NCBI GenBank assembly: GCA_016292745.1
Contig: JAEDFO010000065.1
Location: 1-12,105 of the forward strand
Direction: 5' to 3'
DNA length: 12,105 nt
Source: Muribaculaceae bacterium
GTDB lineage: Bacteria > Bacteroidota > Bacteroidia > Bacteroidales > Muribaculaceae
The notes below the pieces were generated by a model, which was given only the letters and a program-made list of their open reading frames with translations, searched no databases and was not told where the DNA came from. Both the position numbers and the translations under genes were made by a program. This document shows positions 1 to 5,988 of the stretch, piece after piece. Numbering within the stretch: position 1 is the first letter of the stretch; each line of letters opens with the position of its first letter.

Positions 1-105
1 GGCGAAGCCAGTCCGTAGGGCTGTTTGCCTCGAAGAGGCAATGGCGCCGCCATCCAAACGGCTGCCCGTAGGCACCGACAGCACAAAAATACAACCTACG
101 AGCAT
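1..105 (-). CDS. Possible N-terminus of a gene running off the left edge
   Basis: A minus-strand frame opens with ATG at 105-103 and stays open for 35 codons to the window edge. The peptide begins MLVGCIFVLSVPTG, which resembles a signal peptide or membrane anchor, followed by a polar, glycine- and serine-rich stretch. The frame is open upstream of this ATG too (residues GGFRKIA), so the start is uncertain. I recognise no family. The plus strand is also open here, from position 2 to 235, but its product looks like an antisense by-product. This is a weak call resting only on the hydrophobic start and the open frame. Confidence 0.25.
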   Translation of the reverse strand, partial: MLVGCIFVLSVPTGSRLDGGAIASSRQTALRTGFA

Positions 106-288
106 CGCTATTTTGCGAAAACCGCCATCAATGCCATCCACCAAAGCACACCACCCAAATGATACCGCCACGCCGCTAAAAAACATTTCGCGGATGTGGC
201 GGTTTTCGCAATTTTTCGGCAAATGGCTGCTCTAATTTTGCAAACACAAACCAATAAAACATATGAACAACAAAAGTCCACCATATAT
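106..288. other. Non-coding stretch with overlapping inverted repeats
   Basis: I see no supported gene here. The stretch has a perfect 15-bp inverted repeat, TTGCGAAAACCGCCA at 113-127 and its complement at 197-211. The right arm can instead pair over 8 bp with ACCGCCAC at 164-171, so two hairpins exclude each other. A TAnnTTTG match on the plus strand (TAATTTTG, 233-240) has no convincing gene after it. Confidence 0.4.
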
Positions 289-324
289 AAAAAATCGGGG
301 TTTGGAAAGCATTCCAAACCCCGA
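289..324 (-). terminator. Intrinsic terminator of the rhamnosidase gene
   Basis: Read on the minus strand, a perfect 13-bp stem (arms 324-312 and 307-295, TCGGGGTTTGGAA paired with its complement) has a 4-nt loop and is followed directly by six T residues (294-289). It lies 20 nt past the stop codon of the rhamnosidase gene. The T-run is on the minus side only, so it acts in that direction. Confidence 0.9.
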
Positions 325-344
325 CATTATCGGCAATATTGCAA

Positions 345-2933
345 TTATTTCTCTACGGTGTAGCTACCGGCAGAGTACTCCTTCGAGGTGGTTTCGCCCG
401 GGAGAGTAACTGTAGCAGTAGCGCCCTGAGGAATGGTGAAATTCCAAACCCACTTATCGCCAACATACTTCCATTCGCTCTTTATGACACCGGCAGCCGA
501 ATTGTACTCAGCCTTCACAAATCCCAAACGCTTGTCGGGAACCGGTTTCATAATAATATGCTTGAAAGCAGGATTAGCCACGTCGGCCTGTATACCTGCC
601 ATCGTCTCCCACATCCACTCGCACACAGCTCCATAAGCGTAGTGGTTAAAGCTGTTCATGCCACGTGGGCCCATACCCTTGTCGAGCATATAGCTGTTCC
701 AGCGTTCCCAGATTGTTGTAGCACCATTATCGACCGAATATAGCCAGCTCGGGTTCTTGCGTTGGAATAGCAGTTCGTAAGCGATGTCGACCATACCGTT
801 TTCGGTAAGTGTAGGCATAAGAATCGATGTGCCGAGGAAGCCAGTCTGCAGGCAATTGCCGTGGTCGGCAAAGTTCTTGCGCAGGCGAGCAATCATGTTC
901 TCCTTAGCCTTGCCTTCAACCAAGCCATTCTTCAGAGCGAAGAGAGCCGGAGTCTGCATAGTGTTGAGGATATCGGTGCGGAAAGTGCCGTCGTCGTTAA
1001 GGAACCGGTTGCGCAGATACTTCTTAGCCTCAGCTTCCATGGCAGCATACTTTGCAGCATCGCGGCCCGAAGCAGCAGCCATATCGCGCATCATACCGGC
1101 ATCGATAGCCCAGTAGCTGGCATTGAGGTAGTTCCAGTAATCGTAAGTCTCAGGGCGGATTATGTTCTTACCCAATTCGTCGGTAGTCTGGAATGCGCCA
1201 CTGCACGACTCAAGAGGTTCGTAACTCAGCCAGTCGGCCCACTGGTAGTTGCCATTTTCGCTCACCATAGCGTGATGGTCATATTTAGTGCTGTTGATAT
1301 GGTTCATGAACTTATCCATCGAAGCCCAGCTCTCCTCGATAATCGATTTGTCGCCAAACTGCTTCCAAACGGTCCAAGGCACGATAATACCGGCATCGGC
1401 CCATCCCACACGACTCATATCGTTATCGCCAGCACCATACTGAGCCAAAGGAGCAACACCCGGATAGCCTCCCACCTTGTTCTGGGTGTCGCGCATGTCG
1501 CGCAGCCACTTGTGGAAGAAGTTGTTGGTGTTGGCAAAGAAAGTACCGGTTTCGGTAAACACCTGAGTATCGGCAGTCCAGCCAAGACGCTCGTTGCGCT
1601 GCGGGCAGTCGGTAGGAACCGACAGATAGTTGGAGCGCTGACCCCAAACCGTGTTGGCAATCAGGCGGTTAATCAAATCGTTACCGGTGGTGATTGTACC
1701 TATTTCCATATCCTTTGAAATCGAGGTTACAGGCACCGAAGCAAGTTTCTTAATGCGAACCTCGGCAGTAGCGGTTATCGACACAAAGCGGTAGCCGAAG
1801 AACGTGCACTGCGGACGATAAGCCACATAGCCCTTCGAAGCGCCAAAGGTGTAGAACAGCTGGAAGCCATAGTCGGGGATGCGCAGATTCAAACGGTGAA
1901 CGCTACCCTCCGGGCCATCCATGCCACGGCTGTGGGCGCCATTGCCATCGTTAAGCAACTCGCCAGGAAGGCAAGTGAGCTTGGTGCCCTCGGCAGCCTT
2001 GAACAGGAACGAAGGCACTGCAGCGCAGTTCTGACCGAAGTCAACCACGAGAGTCTCGCCCGGACGGACAACCAGCTCCTGACCGGTCTTGAATTCCTTG
2101 GTTATTACCACCTTACCATAGGCGTCGCTTGTAGCTCCGGTTACGCCCTGCCACAGATAAGCTTTCTGCGGAGCCAGAGCAATGTCGTCGCGCATATATA
2201 TCTCAGCACCGTTCGACGGCAGAATCTCGCCATTGAATTCGGTGTTCTTTACAGGAGTTGAGAGTAATTCAGGAGTCTTGTAGCCAGGAGCCACACGCGC
2301 ATCGTACTCCTCGCCGTCGAAAATGGCAGCATGCTTCACCGGACCTGCAACACCTGCTTTCCAGTCGCGGGTATTGGTTCCGAACAGCTGCTTCGAGCCA
2401 TCGGCATATGTGAGTTCGAGCACACCACGGAATGCCACCTTCTTGCCAATCATACCATCGTTACCGCCGGGGGTGATAATCTTATCGGCCCACCATCCAG
2501 GAGTAACCTGCACTGCAAGAGTGTTTTCGGCACCGGCCTTAACGGCGAAAGCATCGGTAACATCGTAGGTAAATGAGCGCTTTGTCTTAGCATAGTGGGT
2601 GAAACCCGGTTTCAGCACCTCGTCGCCAATCTGCTTGCCGTTGACGTAAAGCTGATAAACACCCAGACCGGCAGTCATCCAACGGGCCGACACCACTTTC
2701 TTGTCGTTTTTCACATTGGCTACAAACCAGCTCGAGCCATCAGCTGCACGCTCGTTTCTGCCTTCGATTTTTCCGGTAACCACTGGGGCATTGGCCGCCG
2801 AAATCCATTCTGAATTGTTCCAATCCGCATTGTCGAGGGCAGCAGCACGCTTACCGGCATTGGCGGCATCGGAAGTTGTTGCCATTGCCGCAAGGCAAAA
2901 GGCCGCAACCGTTAACATTGTTCGATTCATCAT
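345..2933 (-). CDS. Secreted alpha-L-rhamnosidase, glycoside hydrolase family 78
   Basis: The 862-residue product should release terminal alpha-L-rhamnose from plant or bacterial glycans by an inverting mechanism. Residues 1-23 form a signal peptide (basic start, hydrophobic core, cleavage near SDA), so it acts in the periplasm or on the cell surface. Order of parts: N-terminal beta domains from about 40 to 400, including the lectin-like Bac_rhamnosid_N region (about 65-180, with LYVNGKQIGDEVLKPGFT); an (alpha/alpha)6 catalytic barrel (about 405-770); and a short C-terminal beta domain (about 775-860). The family active-site motif DCPQRNERLGWTAD is at 442-455, giving the acidic residues D442, E448 and D455. 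The second catalytic acid is most likely E743 in TTIWERW, and NHYAYG follows at 763-768. The gene is full length. It starts at tandem ATGs (2933 or 2930) and ends at a strong terminator, so it seems to be a single-gene unit. No transporter or regulator of a polysaccharide locus is visible. Confidence 0.95.
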   Translation of the reverse strand: MMNRTMLTVAAFCLAAMATTSDAANAGKRAAALDNADWNNSEWISAANAPVVTGKIEGRNERAADGSSWFVANVKNDKKVVSARWMTAGLGVYQLYVNGKQIGDEVLKPGFTHYAKTKRSFTYDVTDAFAVKAGAENTLAVQVTPGWWADKIITPGGNDGMIGKKVAFRGVLELTYADGSKQLFGTNTRDWKAGVAGPVKHAAIFDGEEYDARVAPGYKTPELLSTPVKNTEFNGEILPSNGAEIYMRDDIALAPQKAYLWQGVTGATSDAYGKVVITKEFKTGQELVVRPGETLVVDFGQNCAAVPSFLFKAAEGTKLTCLPGELLNDGNGAHSRGMDGPEGSVHRLNLRIPDYGFQLFYTFGASKGYVAYRPQCTFFGYRFVSITATAEVRIKKLASVPVTSISKDMEIGTITTGNDLINRLIANTVWGQRSNYLSVPTDCPQRNERLGWTADTQVFTETGTFFANTNNFFHKWLRDMRDTQNKVGGYPGVAPLAQYGAGDNDMSRVGWADAGIIVPWTVWKQFGDKSIIEESWASMDKFMNHINSTKYDHHAMVSENGNYQWADWLSYEPLESCSGAFQTTDELGKNIIRPETYDYWNYLNASYWAIDAGMMRDMAAASGRDAAKYAAMEAEAKKYLRNRFLNDDGTFRTDILNTMQTPALFALKNGLVEGKAKENMIARLRKNFADHGNCLQTGFLGTSILMPTLTENGMVDIAYELLFQRKNPSWLYSVDNGATTIWERWNSYMLDKGMGPRGMNSFNHYAYGAVCEWMWETMAGIQADVANPAFKHIIMKPVPDKRLGFVKAEYNSAAGVIKSEWKYVGDKWVWNFTIPQGATATVTLPGETTSKEYSAGSYTVEK

Positions 2934-3023
2934 TGAGTTATTAGTTTAGTGTTAATTATGAGTTTATAAAAGTCAAAAAAAAATGATATTTCAAGGGTAG
3001 AAAATGTCGATTATAGTCGATAG

Positions 3024-3037
3024 ACCATAATTATGGT
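3024..3037. promoter_or_regulatory. Palindrome upstream of the rhamnosidase gene, possible operator
   Basis: A perfect 14-bp palindrome, ACCATAATTATGGT, lies about 90 nt before the rhamnosidase start. Beside it GTCGAT occurs twice in direct repeat (3006-3011 and 3017-3022). On the minus strand a near-match to the -7 element (TAAATTTA) lies just upstream at about 3037-3044. A dimeric regulator could bind here. This is inferred from symmetry and position only. Confidence 0.35.
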
Positions 3038-3045
3038 AAATTTAC

Positions 3046-3066
3046 AAAAAAATAGTGTCATCACAC
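3046..3066 (-). terminator. Weak intrinsic terminator of the three-gene cluster
   Basis: On the minus strand, 16 nt after the stop of the 95-residue gene, a short GTGT/ACAC stem (3066-3063 with 3058-3055, loop GATG) is followed by TA and seven T residues (3052-3046). The stem is only 4 bp, so the T-run is the stronger part of the evidence. Confidence 0.35.
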
Positions 3067-3082
3067 AGATAATAACATTAAT

Positions 3083-3370
3083 TCACATCTGAAGATGAAT
3101 GGCACCTTCGCGCGATGGCCAATGCGGATAGAACGTCATAGGCATCGGAGTGCCTCCCACCCCACTCCAGTCGATGCGCTCCACGCGGCTGAAATCGGGC
3201 CGGCCAAAGTCGAACGAGCGGCCGAAAAGAATCAGCGAGCCGTCGGCAGGGTCGATTTGCCACAGTCCGCCGCCAAATGCAAAATCGTCGCCGCCAAGCA
3301 GGTCGCGGTGCAGAAACACGGTACCGAAGCGCAGCACACCATCGGAGTCGATTACGAATTTCTGGTACAT
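3083..3370 (-). CDS. Hypothetical protein, 95 residues
   Basis: I do not recognise this protein. It has no signal peptide or membrane segment. It is rich in aromatic residues, glycine and aspartate (for example FAFGGGLWQIDPADG and FSRVERIDWSGVGG), which suggests a compact, mainly beta fold in the cytoplasm. Its ATG lies 2 nt after the stop of the hydrolase gene (TAA-TA-ATG on the minus strand), so translation is probably coupled. That close link is the main reason to believe it is real, and it points to a job connected with the hydrolase-DUF1653 protein. No overlapping minus-strand frame is a better candidate. Confidence 0.7.
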   Translation of the reverse strand: MYQKFVIDSDGVLRFGTVFLHRDLLGGDDFAFGGGLWQIDPADGSLILFGRSFDFGRPDFSRVERIDWSGVGGTPMPMTFYPHWPSREGAIHLQM

Positions 3371-3372
3371 TA

Positions 3373-4194
3373 TTACGGATTTATGTCGGTGAAATCAATT
3401 TCCGTGAATCGGTTGAAACACTTGTCATCGCGCTCGATTCGTTCGAAGAACATCTGCTCAGGGCGCACCCAATACCTACGCTCGCCATAAAGCGCCTGAT
3501 ACACCACCATGCGACGGCACGTCTCGCTGTCGAAAGCTGTGCTTATAAAACGGTACATCCCACCCTTGAAATGCCGGAAATAACGGCAGCCATCGGCTCC
3601 GGCATTGAAACAAAGCAGCATCTTCTCTATTAACGGCACATGCCACGTAACGATTTCATCGGCAGTGGGCGCATGGCCGCCGGGAAAGCTGAACACACGG
3701 CTATAGTGCCGGGCAAACAGCGATTCGTAGTGAGCAATGTCGTCGTGCTCGCCGAAGATGCCCCACACACGGTTGCTGTAATATGGGCTGCAATAGTCGA
3801 ACTGGTGAGCCACCACACGGCGGAACTCGTCGACGAGGGCTTCATCGATAACCATCGTCTGACGGCCGTCGGCTCGCGGCGACTTGTATTGGCGCTCGCC
3901 AATGCGCGGCACGAGGAACTCGGGCATATCAAGGTGCGGATTGCTCAGCAACGCCGGCACACCCACCACCGGTGCCATTATCTGCCCGTAAAACGAGCCG
4001 CAACTGTTGCCCACAAGCAAATCGGGGTGCTCACGGTCGCAAATGTCGTGTATGAAATTGAGAGCCTCGGCAGGATGCAACGGAAGGTCGGGCGAAATCA
4101 CCTGCACACGTCCGGCAAGAGCATCGCCCAGGGTGAGAGCCATCTGGCACTGCCCCGAAGCGAAAAACCCATGTAAATAAAGTATCTTTTTCAT
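3373..4194 (-). CDS. YqiA-type alpha/beta hydrolase fused to a DUF1653 domain
   Basis: The 273-residue product has two parts. Residues 1-192 form an alpha/beta hydrolase of the YqiA (UPF0227) esterase type. It starts MKKILYLHGFFASG with the usual oxyanion-hole LHGF, the nucleophile S64 sits in GNSCG (62-66), the acid is D151 or D152 in GEHDD, and the histidine is H174 in FPGGHAP. Residues about 203-257 match DUF1653, with HFKGGMYRF, VVYQALYGE and YWVRPEQMF. The triad is complete, so esterase activity is likely, but the substrate is unknown. I chose ATG 4194 because it opens directly into the conserved first strand; the in-frame start at 4341 would overlap the upstream gene and adds residues unlike the family. 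The gene starts 10 nt after the HEAT-like gene and is followed after 2 nt by the 95-residue gene. Both domains are also known as separate proteins; the fusion is the odd point. Confidence 0.88.
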   Translation of the reverse strand: MKKILYLHGFFASGQCQMALTLGDALAGRVQVISPDLPLHPAEALNFIHDICDREHPDLLVGNSCGSFYGQIMAPVVGVPALLSNPHLDMPEFLVPRIGERQYKSPRADGRQTMVIDEALVDEFRRVVAHQFDYCSPYYSNRVWGIFGEHDDIAHYESLFARHYSRVFSFPGGHAPTADEIVTWHVPLIEKMLLCFNAGADGCRYFRHFKGGMYRFISTAFDSETCRRMVVYQALYGERRYWVRPEQMFFERIERDDKCFNRFTEIDFTDINP

Positions 4195-4204
4195 TGTCAA
4201 TACA

Positions 4205-4738
4205 TTAAATTTTCCGACGAAGTATCGGTTTGCCGGCGAGAATCCTATTTCTGACGCTTCTGACCGCGGGAGTGAAGTGCGCCATATCCATATCTCGAAT
4301 GGTGCGCTTGAGTTCGTCGAGCAATTCAGGATAATATCCACACATACGCAGCGCCAACTTCATGCATAGCGACTGGATGCCGGGATATTCGGCCACATCA
4401 ACCATGTGCTCAAGGCAGAAATCGAGGAAATCGGTGCGCACATCATCCTCGCCTATTTCAAGGCGCTCAACGAGGTTCAGCGCCAGACGACGCACCGACG
4501 AATTATCGGCACCCATAGCAAGGTCGATTAGTTCGTTCAGCATAGGCTGCAGCTGCACAATCTCATCGTTGTGTGCCTTGGTGAGTCCCCACAAGGCATT
4601 GCGCGCCACCTGGTAATCTTCATCGTGCATATATTGCCGGCAAAATCCGGCAAGGTCGCCTCCGGCCCGCGCTTCGGAATAGATGGCCAACGCCTCGCCC
4701 TCGCTGTATGCCCCTTTCAGTCGTTCTCTGGTAATCAT
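4205..4738 (-). CDS. HEAT-repeat-like protein of unknown function
   Basis: This 177-residue protein is predicted to be almost entirely alpha-helical. Helix pairs repeat with a spacing of roughly 35-40 residues, around DYQVARNALWGL (41-52), SSVRRLALNLVERL (80-93), PGIQSLCMKLALRM (119-132) and the segment ending near 168. This is the pattern of HEAT or armadillo-like repeats, which usually serve as protein-binding scaffolds. I see no catalytic motif, signal peptide or membrane segment. It is the first gene of the minus-strand cluster and stands 10 nt ahead of the hydrolase gene. A -7 promoter element is placed just upstream. The fold call is from helix pattern only, so the exact function is open. 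Confidence 0.8.
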   Translation of the reverse strand: MITRERLKGAYSEGEALAIYSEARAGGDLAGFCRQYMHDEDYQVARNALWGLTKAHNDEIVQLQPMLNELIDLAMGADNSSVRRLALNLVERLEIGEDDVRTDFLDFCLEHMVDVAEYPGIQSLCMKLALRMCGYYPELLDELKRTIRDMDMAHFTPAVRSVRNRILAGKPILRRKI

Positions 4739-4760
4739 CGTCCCGGTTAATGTGTCTCCA

Positions 4761-4768
4761 CAAAATTA
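4761..4768 (-). promoter_or_regulatory. -7 promoter element of the minus-strand cluster
   Basis: On the minus strand the sequence TAATTTTG matches the Bacteroidota -7 consensus TAnnTTTG at every fixed position. It lies 22 nt ahead of the HEAT-like gene start, giving a very short leader. A TTG further upstream is about 25 nt away, longer than the usual gap, so the -33 part is poor. Confidence 0.5.
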
Positions 4769-4878
4769 ATGAAATTCCCCGCTCATCCACCCACAACAGG
4801 CCATATAAATGCAATTAATGTAAATGCAACCAGCTAATCACTCGCAAATCTGTCAACTATTTTTAGGGATAGCCAAAT

Positions 4879-4893
4879 AATTATGCCATAATT
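4879..4893. repeat. Inverted repeat in the divergent intergenic region
   Basis: AATTATG and CATAATT form 7-bp inverted arms around a single C. The site lies between the divergent promoters of the minus-strand cluster and the 4999 gene. The heptamer CATAATT also makes up the palindrome at 3024-3037, though in a different arrangement. An operator role is speculative. Confidence 0.3.
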
Positions 4894-4940
4894 TCATATT
4901 CTTTATATTTGATGTGCTCGAATTTGGCATCTGCACACCA

Positions 4941-4948
4941 TATATTTG
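4941..4948 (+). promoter_or_regulatory. -7 promoter element for the 4999 gene
   Basis: TATATTTG is a full match to TAnnTTTG and lies 50 nt ahead of the ATG at 4999. A second identical copy sits at 4904-4911. No well-spaced -33 element is seen for either. The element lies downstream of the ATG at 4914, which argues against that longer reading frame being the true start. Confidence 0.45.
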
Positions 4949-4998
4949 TCGGTGTAATCAAATCACAATTGTATTTAACATTCTAATAACCTATCGAT

Positions 4999-5567
4999 AT
5001 GAACACAGCAATTCTAATGTGGAATCCGGCTATATCAAGCAATACGATGCCCCGATTCAAGGAAGCAATCGGATACTATGCCGAGCAGTTCCGCTACGGC
5101 TACATCAAGCTGAATTCACTTGGACCAGCGGACACAGCGGGCAAGTGCTCTCCGAAGACGTTGCAAACCGTCTCGAAACCCTGTGGTTCGATTACCTATA
5201 CCTTAATCCTCGACTCAACAACGGGACGTCTGCTGCCGCCAACATTCGCAACGTAAATCTGATAAGTCCGATACTCCGCCGTTATCTTAATGCCTCGCGT
5301 GGCAACAATTGTGAAAAATGCAACTACAACTATCAGAAAATATGGGGCGAAAATTGCCAACTCGAAAACCCTTACCGTTGCTCGTTGCCGGCTCCGGAAC
5401 TCCGGGGAAAAGACGGCGACAACTTCCTGCATAATGTGCACTGCATTTGCGGAAACTGTTATCAAGCCATCATGTATGGCTGTAGCGACATAAACGAGGA
5501 GGATAAAGAGTTCGAAGAGACACTTATCTACGATTCATGGCCTAAAAAAGAAAAAAATAATTGCTAA
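4999..5567 (+). pseudogene. Frame-disrupted Bacteroidales protein gene with cysteine-rich C-terminus
   Basis: The ATG at 4999 opens MNTAILMWNPAISS, which I recall as the conserved start of an uncharacterised Bacteroidales family. This frame then loses sense after codon 38 (CTG, 5110-5112). The family-like text continues in the -1 frame from about 5112: EFTWTSGHSGQVL, VANRLETLWFDYL and so on to the TAA at 5565-5567. Read across the change, the product is about 189 residues. As I recall it, complete members carry a long middle domain between these two blocks, which is missing here, so an out-of-frame internal deletion is the simplest cause. No slippery heptamer is seen at the junction. The C-terminus has cysteine pairs (CEKC ... 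HCICGNC) arranged like a metal-binding treble clef or degenerate HNH module. The alternative single frame, 4914-5567 (217 residues), has an implausible first third. Confidence 0.65.
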
Positions 5568-5587
5568 TGTTCATTGTGTTGTGCGTT

Positions 5588-5622
5588 TCTCCCTGTCTTG
5601 CTTGCAAAGGCGGGGAGATTTT
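5588..5622 (+). terminator. Intrinsic terminator after the disrupted gene
   Basis: TCTCCCTGTCTT (5588-5599) pairs over 12 positions, two of them G-T, with AAGGCGGGGAGA (5607-5618) around a 7-nt loop. TTTT follows directly (5619-5622). The T-run is short but the stem is strong. It separates the disrupted gene from the RyR genes. Confidence 0.65.
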
Positions 5623-5632
5623 CGTAATATTG
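5602..5632 (+). promoter_or_regulatory. Candidate promoter of the RyR gene pair
   Basis: TTG at 5602-5604 and TAATATTG at 5625-5632 (one mismatch to TAnnTTTG) are 20 nt apart, the usual distance between -33 and -7 elements in Bacteroidota. Transcription would start about 30 nt before the ATG at 5670. The -33 part overlaps the terminator hairpin. Confidence 0.35.
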
Positions 5633-5669
5633 CACTAAGATACAGTTTTAAACAAACCAATCTCCAATC

Positions 5670-5963
5670 ATGGGACAAACCACATACACTCCAAAACCGC
5701 TCGACCTGAGCAAGGTACAACTACCCGACGAACTCAACGAGCTCGTTGAACTAATGGCAAAGAACGTCCACGAAGTGTGGGCAAAATCGCGCATCGAACA
5801 GGGATGGACCTACGGGCCGGTTCGCGACGACGCCAAGCGCAACAATCCTTGCCTGGTACCTTACGAAGAGTTGCCCGAGATCGAAAAGGACTACGACCGC
5901 AACACGGCCCTCGAGACTCTGAAGCTTATTATGAGCGTGGGCTTCGAAATCCGCAGAAAATAA
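5670..5963 (+). CDS. Stand-alone RyR-domain protein
   Basis: The 97-residue product is almost exactly one RyR domain (Pfam RyR, named from the repeat in ryanodine receptors). The hallmark pattern is complete: YTPKPLDLS near the start, HEVWA at 34-38, RIEQGWTYG at 41-49, NPCLVPYEELPE at 59-70, EKDYDR at 72-77, and the closing helix LETLKLIMSVGFEI at 81-94. It has no membrane segment or signal peptide, so it is cytoplasmic. In bacteria this domain is thought to bind ligands or proteins, but the ligand is unknown. The gene ends 25 nt before a channel-like gene that carries a second RyR-like domain. The pair is likely co-transcribed, and this protein may act as a soluble partner, adaptor or ligand sink for the channel. 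Confidence 0.9.
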   Translation: MGQTTYTPKPLDLSKVQLPDELNELVELMAKNVHEVWAKSRIEQGWTYGPVRDDAKRNNPCLVPYEELPEIEKDYDRNTALETLKLIMSVGFEIRRK

Positions 5964-5988
5964 TAATACACCACTCCACGTCCGTACC

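Noticed and set aside
41..235. Plus-strand 64-residue frame, open to the left edge
   Set aside because: Its composition (many P, K, R, T) looks like antisense or non-coding translation. No family or sensible leader is seen.
263..409. Short plus-strand ORF of 48 codons after a TAATTTTG element at 233-240
   Set aside because: It reads through the rhamnosidase terminator and into antisense of that gene. The promoter-like match alone is not enough.
861..1718. Plus-strand open frame of 285 codons
   Set aside because: It lies wholly opposite the GH78 gene, whose active-site motifs prove the minus strand is coding. The product is a typical antisense by-product of a high-GC gene.
3640..4176. Plus-strand open frame of 178 codons
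   Set aside because: It is antisense to the hydrolase-DUF1653 gene, which has a full triad and family motifs.
4914..5567. Single 217-residue plus-strand gene in place of a disrupted gene
   Set aside because: Its first third (codons before about 5112) has no family-like text, and its ATG lies upstream of the likely promoter element at 4941. The family start is in another frame at 4999.
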